This document shows, piece after piece, positions 22,531-34,779 of a stretch of 64,000 nucleotides of DNA. Position 1 is the first letter of the stretch. Each line of letters begins with the position of its first letter. A program made the translations under genes and the position numbers. The notes under the pieces are model-generated. The model was not told where the DNA came from. It made no database searches and worked only from the letters and a program-made list of their open reading frames with translations. The stretch comes from Lunularia cruciata (lineage: Eukaryota; Streptophyta; Marchantiopsida; Lunulariales; Lunulariaceae), in contig OX419761.1 of the NCBI GenBank assembly GCA_948567375.1, positions 40,524,243 to 40,588,242 of the forward strand, read 5' to 3'.

Positions 22531-24720
22531 TATATCTTTTATATTTTTACAAATTAAAATCCACTTCAAAATTTCCAAACAAGTCAAAATGATATCCACA
22601 AAATTTATCACCATCACAGCTTGTGAAATAAGGAATTAGTAGGCGGAGGGTCCAGTATAATTCTTAGTACCTTTCTGAGTTGAATAGTTGATTATTAACC
22701 TTTTCACTGTATTATGTTTCAAGGACGAAACATGTTAAATTCTCTGTCCAAATAAGAGATCTCAAGTCACTGAACTAGACATTTACCATATAAGCGATCT
22801 TACTAGATATATGTAAATATCTGGAACTCAATCTTCAAAACACTTCAGACAGGTATGTACGCTTTCATTCCAAAAAAAATTGTATACAGGGATATTTTCT
22901 TATACTATATAGCTCTAATATGTTACTGTCCTTCAGATATGTAACTAGGTTTCACTCACATTCGCCACTTATACTATTCTAATTTATTTTCTGTATTATA
23001 ATCCCTCTCCTTTAAAAAATTTCTCTTCTATCCTACTAGACTAAAATTGTATAATTGTTGAAGAGGATTTCTTCCTACTGCATTTAATTTCTGGACCAGA
23101 GATTCTTTTAAAGTGTTTTGTGAAAATGATGAATTATCTATTATCTTACCCTTGTGCAATTAATTAGCCTGAGTGTTTTGATAAATCGAAATTTCTTAAT
23201 ACATCCGAATAAAAATACAAAAAGTTAAGATATTCATGCAATTCAAAGCAAAACACTAGCATCTATGGAATAAAATCATCTCATTACAACACAAGTAAAT
23301 ATAAAATTTTCAGCTTAAGCAATAATTTTGCTTTTAAGTTCATATCTCGGTTAGGTTTAACATTCACATTGTAGAGATAAATTAACTATGTGAGGCTACC
23401 ATGGGAAAATGATGCATGAAAGGTTTTATATTTCGACCTGGTTTTGGATTTACTTAGATGTACGTTGAGTTGATGCGAAAAGATATCATGAAAGCATAGC
23501 ATGTCAATTAAGATTTAATGGTTGAGTTGTTTAAAACTTCAATAGAAGCCTACATTTTACCACATCAACAATATGCGCACCTCAGATGTGGTAGTCACGT
23601 CCTAATCATCCCCTTGGGAATATCTGTAAAGGTCTCTAGTTCTCTTTCTCTCTTGAAATCAGAAAGCAAGGAAAAAAGTAAGAAAAGTCGCAACAGCGAC
23701 TCAATCAAGTACCATTTACGGAAAGAATTTCGAAATATCCAAACCCTGGGGTTCCGCCTCAGTCTTTACGCGGTCAGTTTCTAACCACAAGCTGATGATC
23801 ATGAGCCTGTCCTGCTCGTTCGCACAGAAGATATTCTGCTCACAAAGTTTGTTATAAAGTAGATCGATAGCTTTGAAATGACTGAAGTGAAATGACTATA
23901 CCTTTTGATATCTTTGATGCAATAGGGTGAATTTCTCGCACCGATATTATTGGAGCATAGCTCCAGGTTACCTCTTATGTCTATCCTTGTACGACTTGGG
24001 GGGAGTTTTCCATCCTTCTTGTTATCCTAAGCATTCCCCTTTCTTGTTCTTTTCGCTTTGAAATGTGAGAAAACTGAATCTGGCCAGCTTTGCATTTACA
24101 TGAATAGCCTCTTCTACGGTTCTCATGAGAACTAGCTTCTTTGTATGTAGTGATCAATGTTGAGGAAGTCAATGGATATAGAAATACGAATTAAATCGTT
24201 ATATATCACTTTTCTTATTTGATTCTACCTACTGCTGATCACTAGAGCTTAAATTCAGAGGATATGGATTTGTTCATACCCATGTCTACTAGTCAATATA
24301 TACCAGAAATGTATTGATTATATACATATAAGATTACATGAAGTCCAATCCCCACCAACGTTTGACAAAGGAAGATAACACTAGTATGATATCAGGTGAG
24401 AAACTTCGGGAATTATGAACCAAATATTTAGTAATCGTTTCTCTGGTGCAGGTTTGACCCCTGAATAGGGAAATCGTATATCTACACTCCACGGTTTTAA
24501 ATGCTCTTTCGCTACCCTCGGTTGGTTTCTTATCTGCAGGGAATTTTCAACAACGAAATCGAATAAGTCGAGGAACGAGATCAGCACACTTGCGACAGGT
24601 CACGGAACGAGATCAGCATATATGCGACGGGGGAGGAGAGAAGTAAGGTGAGAGAAATTTCTAGTTTCTACGTATATTTTACTTTATAATAACAGATTAC
24701 AATTCTGATTCTGGTGATCC
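22531..24720. other. No recognisable gene
   Basis: AT-rich with a moderately mixed patch at 23500-24150. The 88-codon frame at 23518-23784 is not recognised. A 31-bp direct repeat around GGAACGAGATCAGCA is at 24572-24632. Confidence 0.4.
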
Positions 24721-24965
24721 CTACCGGCAGTTGGATTCAAGTGTAGACGGCCCAGACCGCCTGCTTGTAGCTGATTCAAGTGTGCGCAAGTGACCGCCTG
24801 TTTGTTGAGCCCTACCGGGAGCAGTCCCCAACCCTTGCGGGTTGGGGACTGCTCTTGACCCGACGGGGACGATCAAGCAAGGGCTGGGTCGGGTGCCGGG
24901 AGACCAGGACTGGGGATACTGGGACTGCCCTTGCTCATTAGGAGACAACGGGCATGTACTAGTGT
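24721..24965. repeat. GC-rich palindromic patch
   Basis: This is a clear GC island in AT-rich surroundings. 24820-24834 (AGCAGTCCCCAACCC) and 24839-24853 form a perfect 15-bp stem with a TTGC loop. ACCCGAC and GTCGGGT add a second, looser pair nearby. TGATTCAAGTGT or GGATTCAAGTGT occurs twice at the left edge. No frame looks like a gene. It could be the end of a Helitron or other transposon, or a foldback; none is shown. Confidence 0.6.
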
Positions 24966-26439
24966 TAGATGACAGATTACAGCTAAATATCCACTTTTCT
25001 ATATTGTTCAATTTTGGTTAAGTGATATCCAAAGTTTATGGAGAAATTTGTCTAAAAAGTTGTGTAAAATTATGAGTACAAGTAGGTTCCTTTTAGAGTG
25101 AGGAGTGATCATGTAGTTTGAGAATAGTAGGTTGGGATACTTTTGTTTCTAATCTTATGAACTTAAGACCTTTGCTCTATTGGAATTAGTTTGAAAATAA
25201 AAGTGATGTGAAATAGAAGTTATGAAGGTTTACAGTGCTTTTTGGTTTAGAGAGTTAAAATTTATTTTTATTAGATGAAGTGTGAGTGGATTGTGGTTGC
25301 AAATATAGGGAGATACAAGATGAAGCATCTCTTATTATTACTATTATTACTATTATTATTATTATTATGCTAGAAAAATACACCATACATAGTGTATTAT
25401 AAATTCTTTACCTGGTAAGATAAATTTATACAGGAAAGAAGCATAAAGATGATGATTGTACCAGTTGAGATATCCATCGACATCATCAATATTTCAGATT
25501 ATAGCAATTATGCCCTTTCATGGACCTATTTGGGTACAAAAATAGAATTTAGTTGTAAGCGTGGTTAGCATCTCAAGCGACTTGTATTATGGAATCATTT
25601 TAAAACTATTTCTTTAATATCTATGTTTATTCCATATACATACTTGTACATTTCATGATGAGACTAGGCAGGCATTTTGCTTACCACACAATCAATAGGT
25701 ACACTATCCCTTTGATTAGTTAGCATAGTTCTTGTTTCTCTCTCTCATGATGATGTTTTTATTACACTAAAGAGGAGTGTGTAGAGCAAAGTATCATATT
25801 TTTTGGAGCACCTTAGCTAGTTTACTAGAATGGTTGGGTTTTTATCTTGGTATCAGTAATTGTATTAGCCGAGCCATTGCCCGCACCATAATGTAGTTGT
25901 GTATGCCATTATAATTGGGCTTCTTGATCTCCCTAAGAAGAAGTATACCTCAAATTGGAGCTTGAGAAAGCATAGTTCTATGTCTTATGTTGAGTCTCTT
26001 AAGCTCTTGAATATGGTGGAGAGACCTTGCAAATATTATCTAGATTCTCTAATGCTAGAGTGTGTTTAACTTGACTGGATATAATCATGATTTTCTATAG
26101 ATATAGTAAATATGTAATTTTTGTTTCTAACTTGGTGGCAATGATGGCACTTTGGTGTTGTGTATGGCTTCTTTATATGAATTATGCTTTTACAGTATAT
26201 GATATTGATAGTACTGTTTGTTGTGTAACATGTATGTATGCATGAAAAGAGAGAATTTCTTAGATGTTATAAATTTTGGACTAATGAGTCAACTACTATA
26301 CAAGAGGAGTCTATTTGGGTTACACATTTTAATAGACATCTTTTAATCATAAGGTATTATAGATTCTACTCAATTACACTAATGTAGGATCTTGGAACAA
26401 GCGAGATAGTATAGAAGAGTAGCACAAGCCTTGCACACT
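24966..26439. other. AT-rich DNA with a TAT microsatellite
   Basis: 25332-25368 is a run of TAT/TAC triplets. I see no gene. The right part may be worn 5' sequence of LINE copy 3. Confidence 0.5.
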
Positions 26440-27650
26440 TTGTTGATGGTTGGTTTCACTAACCAGATGACTTTAACCATATATTTATTATATTTTCCCG
26501 CCAAGAAAGAGAGAGTACCATAGAGGTCTTGGATAATCAACTTGAAGAGTTTTAATATCTTAATATATTACTTTTTGCCCATGCATTATACATAGCTTAT
26601 GCCTCTCTCCAACAGGCTTATCAAGAATTTTTTGTGAGTATCTAAAAGATTACTTCCAAGTAGTTTTAGCAATAGCAAGAGAGAGATTTTGATACCAATT
26701 AGTCAAGTGTTAGGTACTAGTATATTTTTTGTGATGGAGAACAACCTAAGGAGTATTAGACCAATTGCTGTTGGGGAGATCTTATTGCACCTTGTTAGCT
26801 ATACCATTGATCTTTAGTATCATTCTCACTTCCTATAGTACCTTACTCAACATCAATATCAATTTGCTACACGAGGAGGTTGTGGAGTTGAATCTTTCTG
26901 CCTTAGAGCACTCTAAAATATTCATCCATATTGTGTTATTGTGCAAGTGGATTTAAGAAAAAATTGCACACTTATGTATATCTATCTTTAGAGAACTTAG
27001 GGAGTCTGATGGATCTTTGGCAAACCTTTTTCCTTTGTGTGGTCTGTCAACCATTCTCCTTTTTCCCTTTACTACGAGCACAATTTTAGAGGATAAAGGA
27101 TAGCTATATATAATACCACTAGAGATATATTGTGTGCCATAGCAAATACTATAGTCTTTGTTATGAGGCAAGAGAGTTAATACTTCACTTGAAGAGAGAG
27201 TTGGTATGAAAACATGAGTTTGTGTAGACTTATATATGGTCTAAGAAAATTAGCTGTTAGTATTAAATATTATGGTATGGATTTATAAACAATGCAATTT
27301 TGAAGGGATGATTACCTATCCTCTTGGATGGGTGGCCAGGAGAGCAACAAAAGCCAAAGTCTCCAAGCATGGTAGTATATAGAAAGATCATCTCTTTGTT
27401 CCTTTGGCCTTGGAGTTATATGGAGTTATTAAAATGGAGGTTGACATAATTTAAGGATTGCACAAGAGCTTACTATAAAAAGAAATAAGGTTATCACTTT
27501 CATTTTCTTATTTTGTAGCTAACTCTAGATAAAAATAGATAAACATGATCTACAAAGAGCATTGGTTAGTGTAATCCATAAGATATCACTCACACTAGAT
27601 GATGATTTTGGGATGCTCTAGTGGTATGTATACCATTTTACTTTCATAAC
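26440..27650 (+). mobile_element. LINE relic, copy 3
   Basis: Plus-strand frames follow the same protein as copies 1 and 2: STIEVLDNQLEEF with LLFAHALYIAYASL (26520-26620), RSIRPIAVGEILLHLVSYT (26750-26815), YQFATRGGCGVES (26855-26895), VIVQVDLRKN, IFRELRESDGSLANL (26980-27030). A C-terminal piece with ISLFLWPWSYME-like sequence follows near 27390-27430. The Q-G-D-P and A-D-D blocks lie in the most decayed part and were not found. Orientation is opposite to the other copies. Confidence 0.68.
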
Positions 27651-27821
27651 TCTTTGACTTACATAGCTATTACATTCTAAGTGCAAAAGAGAAAAATTTG
27701 TTATTCAATGCTATTGGAGCATAATTTCATTTTACATCTTAGGTTGTATCCTTGTTTGAGGATCTCTTATCTTTCTTGTTAAATTATGTGTGTCAATTCT
27801 TCTTATTTAGCCCTCCTTTTC

Positions 27822-28436
27822 TGTGATATACTATTATGTTTGGAGGACAAGAGAAACCCCAAAGAGGAACACATGAGAAGAAACAAAAGAGAAACACAAG
27901 GTTTCATTCCTCCATACTCTGATGCCCCATAGGAATACCTTGTCTTTATTGTATAGTAAAGAAGATGCACTCCAAGGGAGCTACACCCTTGGATCAAATG
28001 CATGGATTGGTAATGTGTCAGTGAGCTCCACCCTTAGATTAGCTATATGGATTGGTGACATGCTTATCCTTGTCCTATTTGGTTGGTCAAACAAGTTTGA
28101 CCAAAAGAAATTTTTGGGGAATCTTCTTATATGAAGCTTAGAAAAACATGGGTGAGGTACCATTGGAAGGATCTCAATGAGACAAACAAGGGAGAGAAGA
28201 CAACAAATGTCTACCTTGAGAGGTAGAAGATTCTGTTTTTCAAGGCTTATTTTATTCATATTGGCCCCAAAATTGGCTCTTAAGTTTGCAAGGTGTTTTT
28301 GGCCTCTACCCTATTAGTGGAAGTACTCTTTGGTGATACTTCTATGTAATCTAATAAGACATCATATATAAATCTCTAAAGATATTACCAAGCCAATTTC
28401 TACCTCTAAATAATTTGTCTAGCTAATGGTATTACT
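27822..28436 (-). repeat. Solo LTR of element family B
   Basis: Similar along its length to the LTRs at 38241-38826 and 46636-47216, and in reverse to 49423-50014 and 59407-60002. Shared words: GGTTGGTCAAACAAGTTTGA, GGTGAGGTACCATTGGAA, CTAGCTAATGGTATTA. No internal B sequence adjoins it. Exact ends and duplication were not resolved. Confidence 0.8.
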
Positions 28437-28449
28437 CATACAAATCTAA

Positions 28450-29900
28450 AGGATTGTTTAAATTACTAATCAAATACCTTTTTGGACCTTAGCCATACAG
28501 GGTATTCTAATTATTATTGCTTGTTCATAAAGACCCAAGGTCTAAGAGCACAATGAATTCAGTGAGACTTGTTGTCTATAGTAGCATGTGAACATGGTTG
28601 GAGAGTTAGCTAACATGCTTCTCCTCAACAAGGAACCCTGCTTGCTTGAATAGCCCATCAAAGTGGTGATGAGATGCCCACAAAACGCTAATGCCAAAGG
28701 ATCAGAGGTATTAAGGGAAAACAATGATGCATAATGGTCCTCCTTGCTTTGAGAGGTAATGGTTGCTGTATTTTTGCTTACAAGGGGTCTACAACTACCA
28801 CATCATGCAAAGTACAACAATTATCTATGAAAGTAAAAATGCCCACCCTCATCCAACAAGCATGTGGGCTTAATATATCCAAACAACACTCAATCTGAAC
28901 CTTGGACCATGTAGCTTGTAGGATTTGAGCCGTTGTATTATGAATGGCATCATAAACTATGATGTGTTTTTGTCCTAATGCACATCATACAATGTGTATG
29001 CCTTATGTATCATATGAGGAGTCTTATGCATAGTGGTCTTGAAGCACTATGTGGGTTAGATGCAATAGACCCAACCTTAACTTTAGAGTTGTGGTAAACT
29101 CCTCAAAAGTAAACCAGAAGTCCCCAATAAAGGGAAAGGCTTGGAGCTAAACTCTAGAGCTTTTCCTCCATAAGAATATCCTGGCTCTATTAGATAACGG
29201 CATATCAATAAAGACATTAATAAGGGTAAGGGTGTGTATAGGCTCATGAGGTCTACCTAAATCTTCCTAGAGTTTGTGGATACAAAGTCAATAAACACAA
29301 GGAGTATTATGTGTGCACATATGATTGGAAGCCATAGGTGCTTGAATCCACTATTATGATAGGTCCCAATAGAAAAAGATACCCTTGATGTAAGAACCTA
29401 ATGGCTAAAAGAGGGACCACTAGAGCCCATGCTCCTATATAGGTTATTAGTGTTATAATTTCTTACTCTATGAGCTTATATCTATCTATGAATATGCATA
29501 GAGCTATCTGTAGTGTACACCACTCCTCCAATAGTTGTGAGAGCATGCTTGGTTTTAATAAAGTGGAGAAATTGTGGCAGATGGTACTACCAAAGATACA
29601 TGAATTTGGTAAGAGTGCTTATGTAAGCTGCTATCCATGTGCCAAAAATGAGGCCCTAGGGAGATAACAATGTGCAAGAATATACTAAGAAGCGTGGGTG
29701 TTCTCCAACCAAGGTAGGAGGCGAGCATGGGTTATGACTTGAACCAAGGTGTTGAACAAGCTACAAATACCCTCATGTCTTAAAGAAGAGCACAAAAGAC
29801 TCAAACCACCCATGGAGTATTGGAAAGTTGGTGGGAAATCAAAAGGAATGAGGACTATGCATAGAATCCAAACTTTGCATTTACAAATTATGAACTCATA
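28450..29900 (-). mobile_element. LINE relic, copy 4 (C-terminal half, possible endonuclease)
   Basis: The minus strand from about 28990 to 28760 reads without a stop: IVYDAIHNTTAQILQATWS, VQIECCLDILSPHACW, then MRVGIF...LHDVVVVDPL. In R2-type LINEs the C-terminal restriction-like endonuclease has an R-P-D-x-I/V block followed by D-V-x-V. The present pattern resembles that, with the P-D pair changed. This is a family-level inference. The RT half is missing on the 5' side (higher coordinates). Copy 5 repeats the same region. Confidence 0.5.
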
Positions 29901-31469
29901 AACCCAAGGTATCTAAGTTGAGTGTGAATCTAACACAACTTAAACTACATAATTCAAATTACCTAAAATATGAGGGAGGAAAAGACATGAAAGAAAAGTT
30001 GATGCCATCTCTCATAAAGCCATGTAGTTTATTATGGAAAATAGAAACATCCTAAAGAATCCCCTTGGCATGTATCCTTAGCTAATGCTAATTGTGCTGA
30101 ATTTTATTTAATTGGGATGAGTAGAGCTAAAAAGAAAATTCTCAATTATTGGGAAGTTTTTATTTATCCAAGAAATTTTGTTGTGCCAAACTTAGGGACT
30201 TATACCTGCATTAATTTAATAGAAGTTGGTACCTTATTTCATCTAAGGATTAATACCTATGCCAAAAATATTATATATTGGCTATTCTTGCTACTTCTTA
30301 CTTGATATAAAACCATAATATACTAACGAATAATTTCCATTGATAGCAAAGTACTACCTCAATACAATAGCACGCATATGAGTACCCAAAGTGTAATTAA
30401 TTATTTTTTTCTACTAACTAGGATTCATATCTCACCATGGATAGTGTTAAGGGAAACCACTAATTGTCAACAAGAATTGAACTTAGTTGTAAATATGGTA
30501 GAAGGCAAGAAGCACCAAGCCTAAAGTAAATATGAGCAAGTAGGATACTGCAATTCAAAGAGCAGAATATAAAACCAACAAGTTTTTGCATCCAAAACAA
30601 GTACTATAGTCTGGTCTTAGTTCTATGGCACAACATCAAAGATCTTGGACCTAATAGACATTGTGTTTTCACCATACTAGACTTGTTGATTTTTTTCTAT
30701 TGTATTAAATAATGATGGTCTATGCTTTGAAGAAAATTTTTGTAAGAACATATCACACTCTCCTGATAATTCAATTAGGTAGAATCCCAAGAATACTCCT
30801 TATATCTTGTGGTCCAAAGGTATCCTTGCATGAATCTAAATGAATGGTGAGTTGATAACCTCCAATTCCTTTTGATTGTTTGCATTGTGTGGCTCTTCTT
30901 CAAATCCCTAACTCAAGTACCAAGATGATATCACATTACAGTTTCAAAGACACTTACACCTTTAAAAATTATTTTTATTTATTATTTCTAATTAAAGCTT
31001 ATAGACCCATCTATAAGCCTCAACTTATCATAAAATTTAGTGGATTATTTTTTTCTTTACCTGTAGAATTTCCTACAAGCTATGGTCTTGGTACTATAAA
31101 ACTTCCGCCATACTCCTACCAAATTGATCATAAACCTTTTCCCCATGGACCATAATAAAGGTTATAGATGTAAGACCAAAAATTATAGAATATAAAATAT
31201 TGGGGGTTTTTAACAATTTTAACTTAGTAAGAACTTCAAAAGTAACACTATTTTGCATTAAGAAGAGAAAAGGAGAAACCCAAAGGTGTAAGACAATGGA
31301 TAAGCCACATTCAAGTCCAAAGGCAAGAACTTGGAAGGACAAAAAAAACCAAAAGGCTATGTCAATCATTTGTTGTCAAGACTATCCTTAAGTACAAGAC
31401 ATTTATGCAAGTATCTTCATGCATGTGAAAACATCAAGAATTTTTGGTCATATAATTGTATGAAAGGAC
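29901..31469. other. AT-rich DNA without recognisable gene
   Basis: Frames up to 91 codons (30880-31155 plus and 31094-31369 minus) overlap on opposite strands and show no motif. Confidence 0.45.
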
Positions 31470-33890
31470 ACCCATTGCAATATGAGTAAGTGATGGTTCT
31501 GAAGGTGGCTGACAAAGGATAACAGTTTGACTATGCTCAAATAATGTGCAAGAAACATGACTTAGGAATAGAGACCGGTTGATAAGTGAAAAGTGTCAAG
31601 GCATAGACATAACTAAGTGGGGAATCAAACAAGAACACATTTTCATTTGTGTCAATAGACTACCTATATCATTAATCAAGAGAGAGGTAGAGAGTGGGGA
31701 AGTTAGGAAAGAACATAGACTAGAAATCCAAAGGCAAGTAAATAGTTTTAGCAAACAATGTCTCACCATGGTAATAATCAAGTCATAAATGGATGGCTAC
31801 CGCATCTAGCCCCTTTGAAGTTAAAATGATCTACATAGGAGCCCCAAAATTTATATGCTAGGAGAAAATTCCTGGAGAAGACAAGACTGACCTTCTTGTT
31901 ATGGAACTAGGAGTACACTTTGCGTAGAATGGGAGAGAGATTAGGTAACATGATACATGCATATAGATAACTTGTGAGGAAACCCAAGCATGTGGACCTA
32001 TCCACACTAGCAAGAAGCCTTAGGGAATTTGGTAGAAGCAGGCGGTAACATTAGACTTGACATGTCCTTTCTTAATGTGAGGGAGATTGCCCATATTGTT
32101 GATCATCTTTTCACAATTGCAAGGGGGAAAATAATGGGTGAAACACTAGCCATTATATGGATCCAACTTGGAAAGATGTAGTGCAATAAATACTTTGATT
32201 ATTTAAGCCACATTGAACCACATATGTGACTATTAGTCAGGTGTTTTTCTTTGAACAAGATTTTATAGGATTGTTGGTAGATTGGGCTTATATATTTGGT
32301 AACTATGTATAAGGAATGCATCATGCATTCAATAATATAGGACCTAACTATCTAATGCCCTTGGTAATCCTTTTTTATGTCAAAAAAAGGATTATTGGAT
32401 GAAGAGGAGAAGTTGGCATTCCCATGCCATAAACCAAGTTTAGATGCTGTTGCAAATCAGCCCAAAGGATTAGAAGCCCTAAAGAAAGTGCAACGTGAGG
32501 ATGCCAAGTATAGAGACAAGGAAGAGGAATGCTTGGCTATAGAAGGTGCAGATAAGCAAGAAGATGCTGGTAGGTATAAGGGCAAGTGGAGTGCAAGAAA
32601 GAAGAAGGCTAAAGAATCTTAGAAGGCCATAACCTCTTGCCAAGATGCCTTGAGACCTCAAAAGTGGTTACAAAATAGGATTCTAGGCAAAAGGACAATA
32701 TTGTGGAGTTGGCATCAAAGGAGGCAACCCCAAAGAGAGATAAAGAACAAATGGAGTCAGATGCACTAATCCATCTACCATCACCATAAAGAGAGGATGT
32801 AGGGTGCAATGCCAATTAATGAGGTAGAATTAAAACATATGTTTGATACAAACAAATACTTTTGGGACCAAGGACATCACCAAGTATGGATTGAGAAGGA
32901 ACTTGAAGGTGAAGGGAAGAGAACTCCAAAGGTAAATTTATCCCTTAGGAAGGTAAGCACAATGTGAGATAACTTGACTGAACCCAAAGCTAAACTTAGT
33001 AGAGATGGTTCACCAAAGGATTTGCAAAATGATGCTTGGGAAGGAATGCTCTCATTGCTTGATATCATTATACCTATAGCCCATAACTTGAACAAAGTTC
33101 ATGTGGAGTGTAGAAGAGAAGGATTAGAAATAGCAAGCTTGTAGGACTTGCCAAAGTGGTTGGTCTGCACAATGTCAGATTTTAGCATGGATATGCCTAC
33201 CTTACAACAAGAGTTAGATAAGGCAAGATGGGAACACAATGAAGCACAATCCTTGGTGCATGCTCTACGTAATGACATGTAGAGGTTGAAGGAGCAAATG
33301 GAATCCTACAACAGAAGGTAGAATTATAGGCCAAGGAGATAGAGGATCTATAGGAAAAAGTTTCCTTAAGTAGGATGGGTCTACAAGAAACATAGAAAGT
33401 GGTAAACATGGCCTTAGCCATAGTGAAGCAAGACTTGGAGTCATAGGAGATTAAGATCTGGACCATTGTAGACTCCAAGCTCAAGATAGAAACTAAGTTG
33501 GTGCAATTTTAGAATGCAAAGGCAAAGGAGATTGGGAAGTTGAAGTAGGAGTTGAACAATGCAACTTAGTGGATCAAGGAGATGATAGTGGTTATGACTC
33601 AACTTGAGAAGGTAAAATTCAATATGATGAATAGAGATAGGTGCAAGTATGTAGTCCAAAGAGTAGGAGATGTAGGACAAGGCAAGACCTTAATTATGAA
33701 AAGAGTAAAAGTGTTATGTAAGGAATTACAATTAATGATAGATGAGTTTAGTGAGTACTTCTTAGCAAAAGATGAGAAGAAGCTATTACATAAGCTTAAG
33801 AGTAAAGTACATAATAGTAAAGGAGTAAAGTACATAAAAGCAAAGGGAAGAAGAAATTAAGAGAGTATCTTGAAGGAGATATGGTTTGAG
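31470..33890 (+). pseudogene. Unrecognised charged, coiled-coil-like relic
   Basis: Several plus-strand frames share a strongly charged, Lys/Glu-rich character: 32377-32622 (81 codons, GLEALKKVQREDAKYRDKEE), 33180-33300 (PTLQQELDKARWEHNEAQSL) and 33582-33860 (92 codons). Spacing of hydrophobic residues suggests a coiled coil. Many stops separate the parts. I do not recognise a family. A structural or gag-like protein of a retroelement is possible, since the whole neighbourhood is transposon-derived, but no adjacent pol was found. Confidence 0.35.
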
Positions 33891-34611
33891 ATTTGAACAT
33901 CACTTTTGGGAGATTGTTGGATTTATTTTGAGTTTGAGTGAGGTTATCTTTACCAATTTTTGTAATGCACTTTGGTGGATGACATTACCTTCTCTTTGGG
34001 AGTTTGTCTTGCCCAAAAAATGAAAGAAGTAAGAATAAAGAACTATTAAGTTACATTTAACTTGAAATCTCTTTATTTCTAACTATATCTTTGTGAGAAC
34101 TAATTGTTTTAACTTGAAATGCTGTAATTTTGTGCATAGTACGTTATTACAATGGATCTTCTATGACTCCCAAAATCTCTCATTTGAATTCCCTAGTAAT
34201 ACAAGCTGGTACCATAGACTTTAAGTAATAGCTAAAAGAGCTAAATGATCCAATAATGATAAGCAATTACTTGCTAAGAATTCTTCATGGTTTCACTTGA
34301 ATAACTACTTTAGATTCTTCAACTTGATAGCATGCATGAATGTAAGATTTGGTCAATATTTTGTCTATTTAGATGTTATCAATGGATAAAATTTACACAA
34401 GTTGAGGTTCCAATACTATATATGCAGATACTAGAATAAACCAGAAAGAGTATTCTTGAAGGTAACACATATTTTTTGTAATGGATATTGTGCAAAGAAT
34501 CCTGAAGTGTATGTATAAAAATTCCATATTTGTAACAAACTCCTTAGTCACATACACTATTTGTTATTAGAATCTCCATAGTTGACTTGTCGTTGTGTAG
34601 GGTGAATTGAT

Positions 34612-34770
34612 GTGAAAGGTGACCACATAGAACACATGAAGAATAGGAGCACCCCATCAAGCCATACAAGGGAGAGACAAAAGAGGTAAAATGAGGCTAG
34701 GCCCCAATAGTATCAATATGAGAAATATGCACTACCGCATCTAAGATATCCAAGCTATGCAAGTTGTTAG
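34612..34770. repeat. Segment shared with 21940-22095
   Basis: About 150 bp similar in order and wording to part of the island near the ZIP pseudogene. Here it lies at the lower edge of LINE copy 2. Confidence 0.5.
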
Positions 34771-34779
34771 GTCTACAAA

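Noticed and set aside
24820-24853. Hairpin as a bacterial-type terminator or riboswitch
   Set aside because: The context is a plant nuclear genome; no T-run follows and no gene adjoins it.
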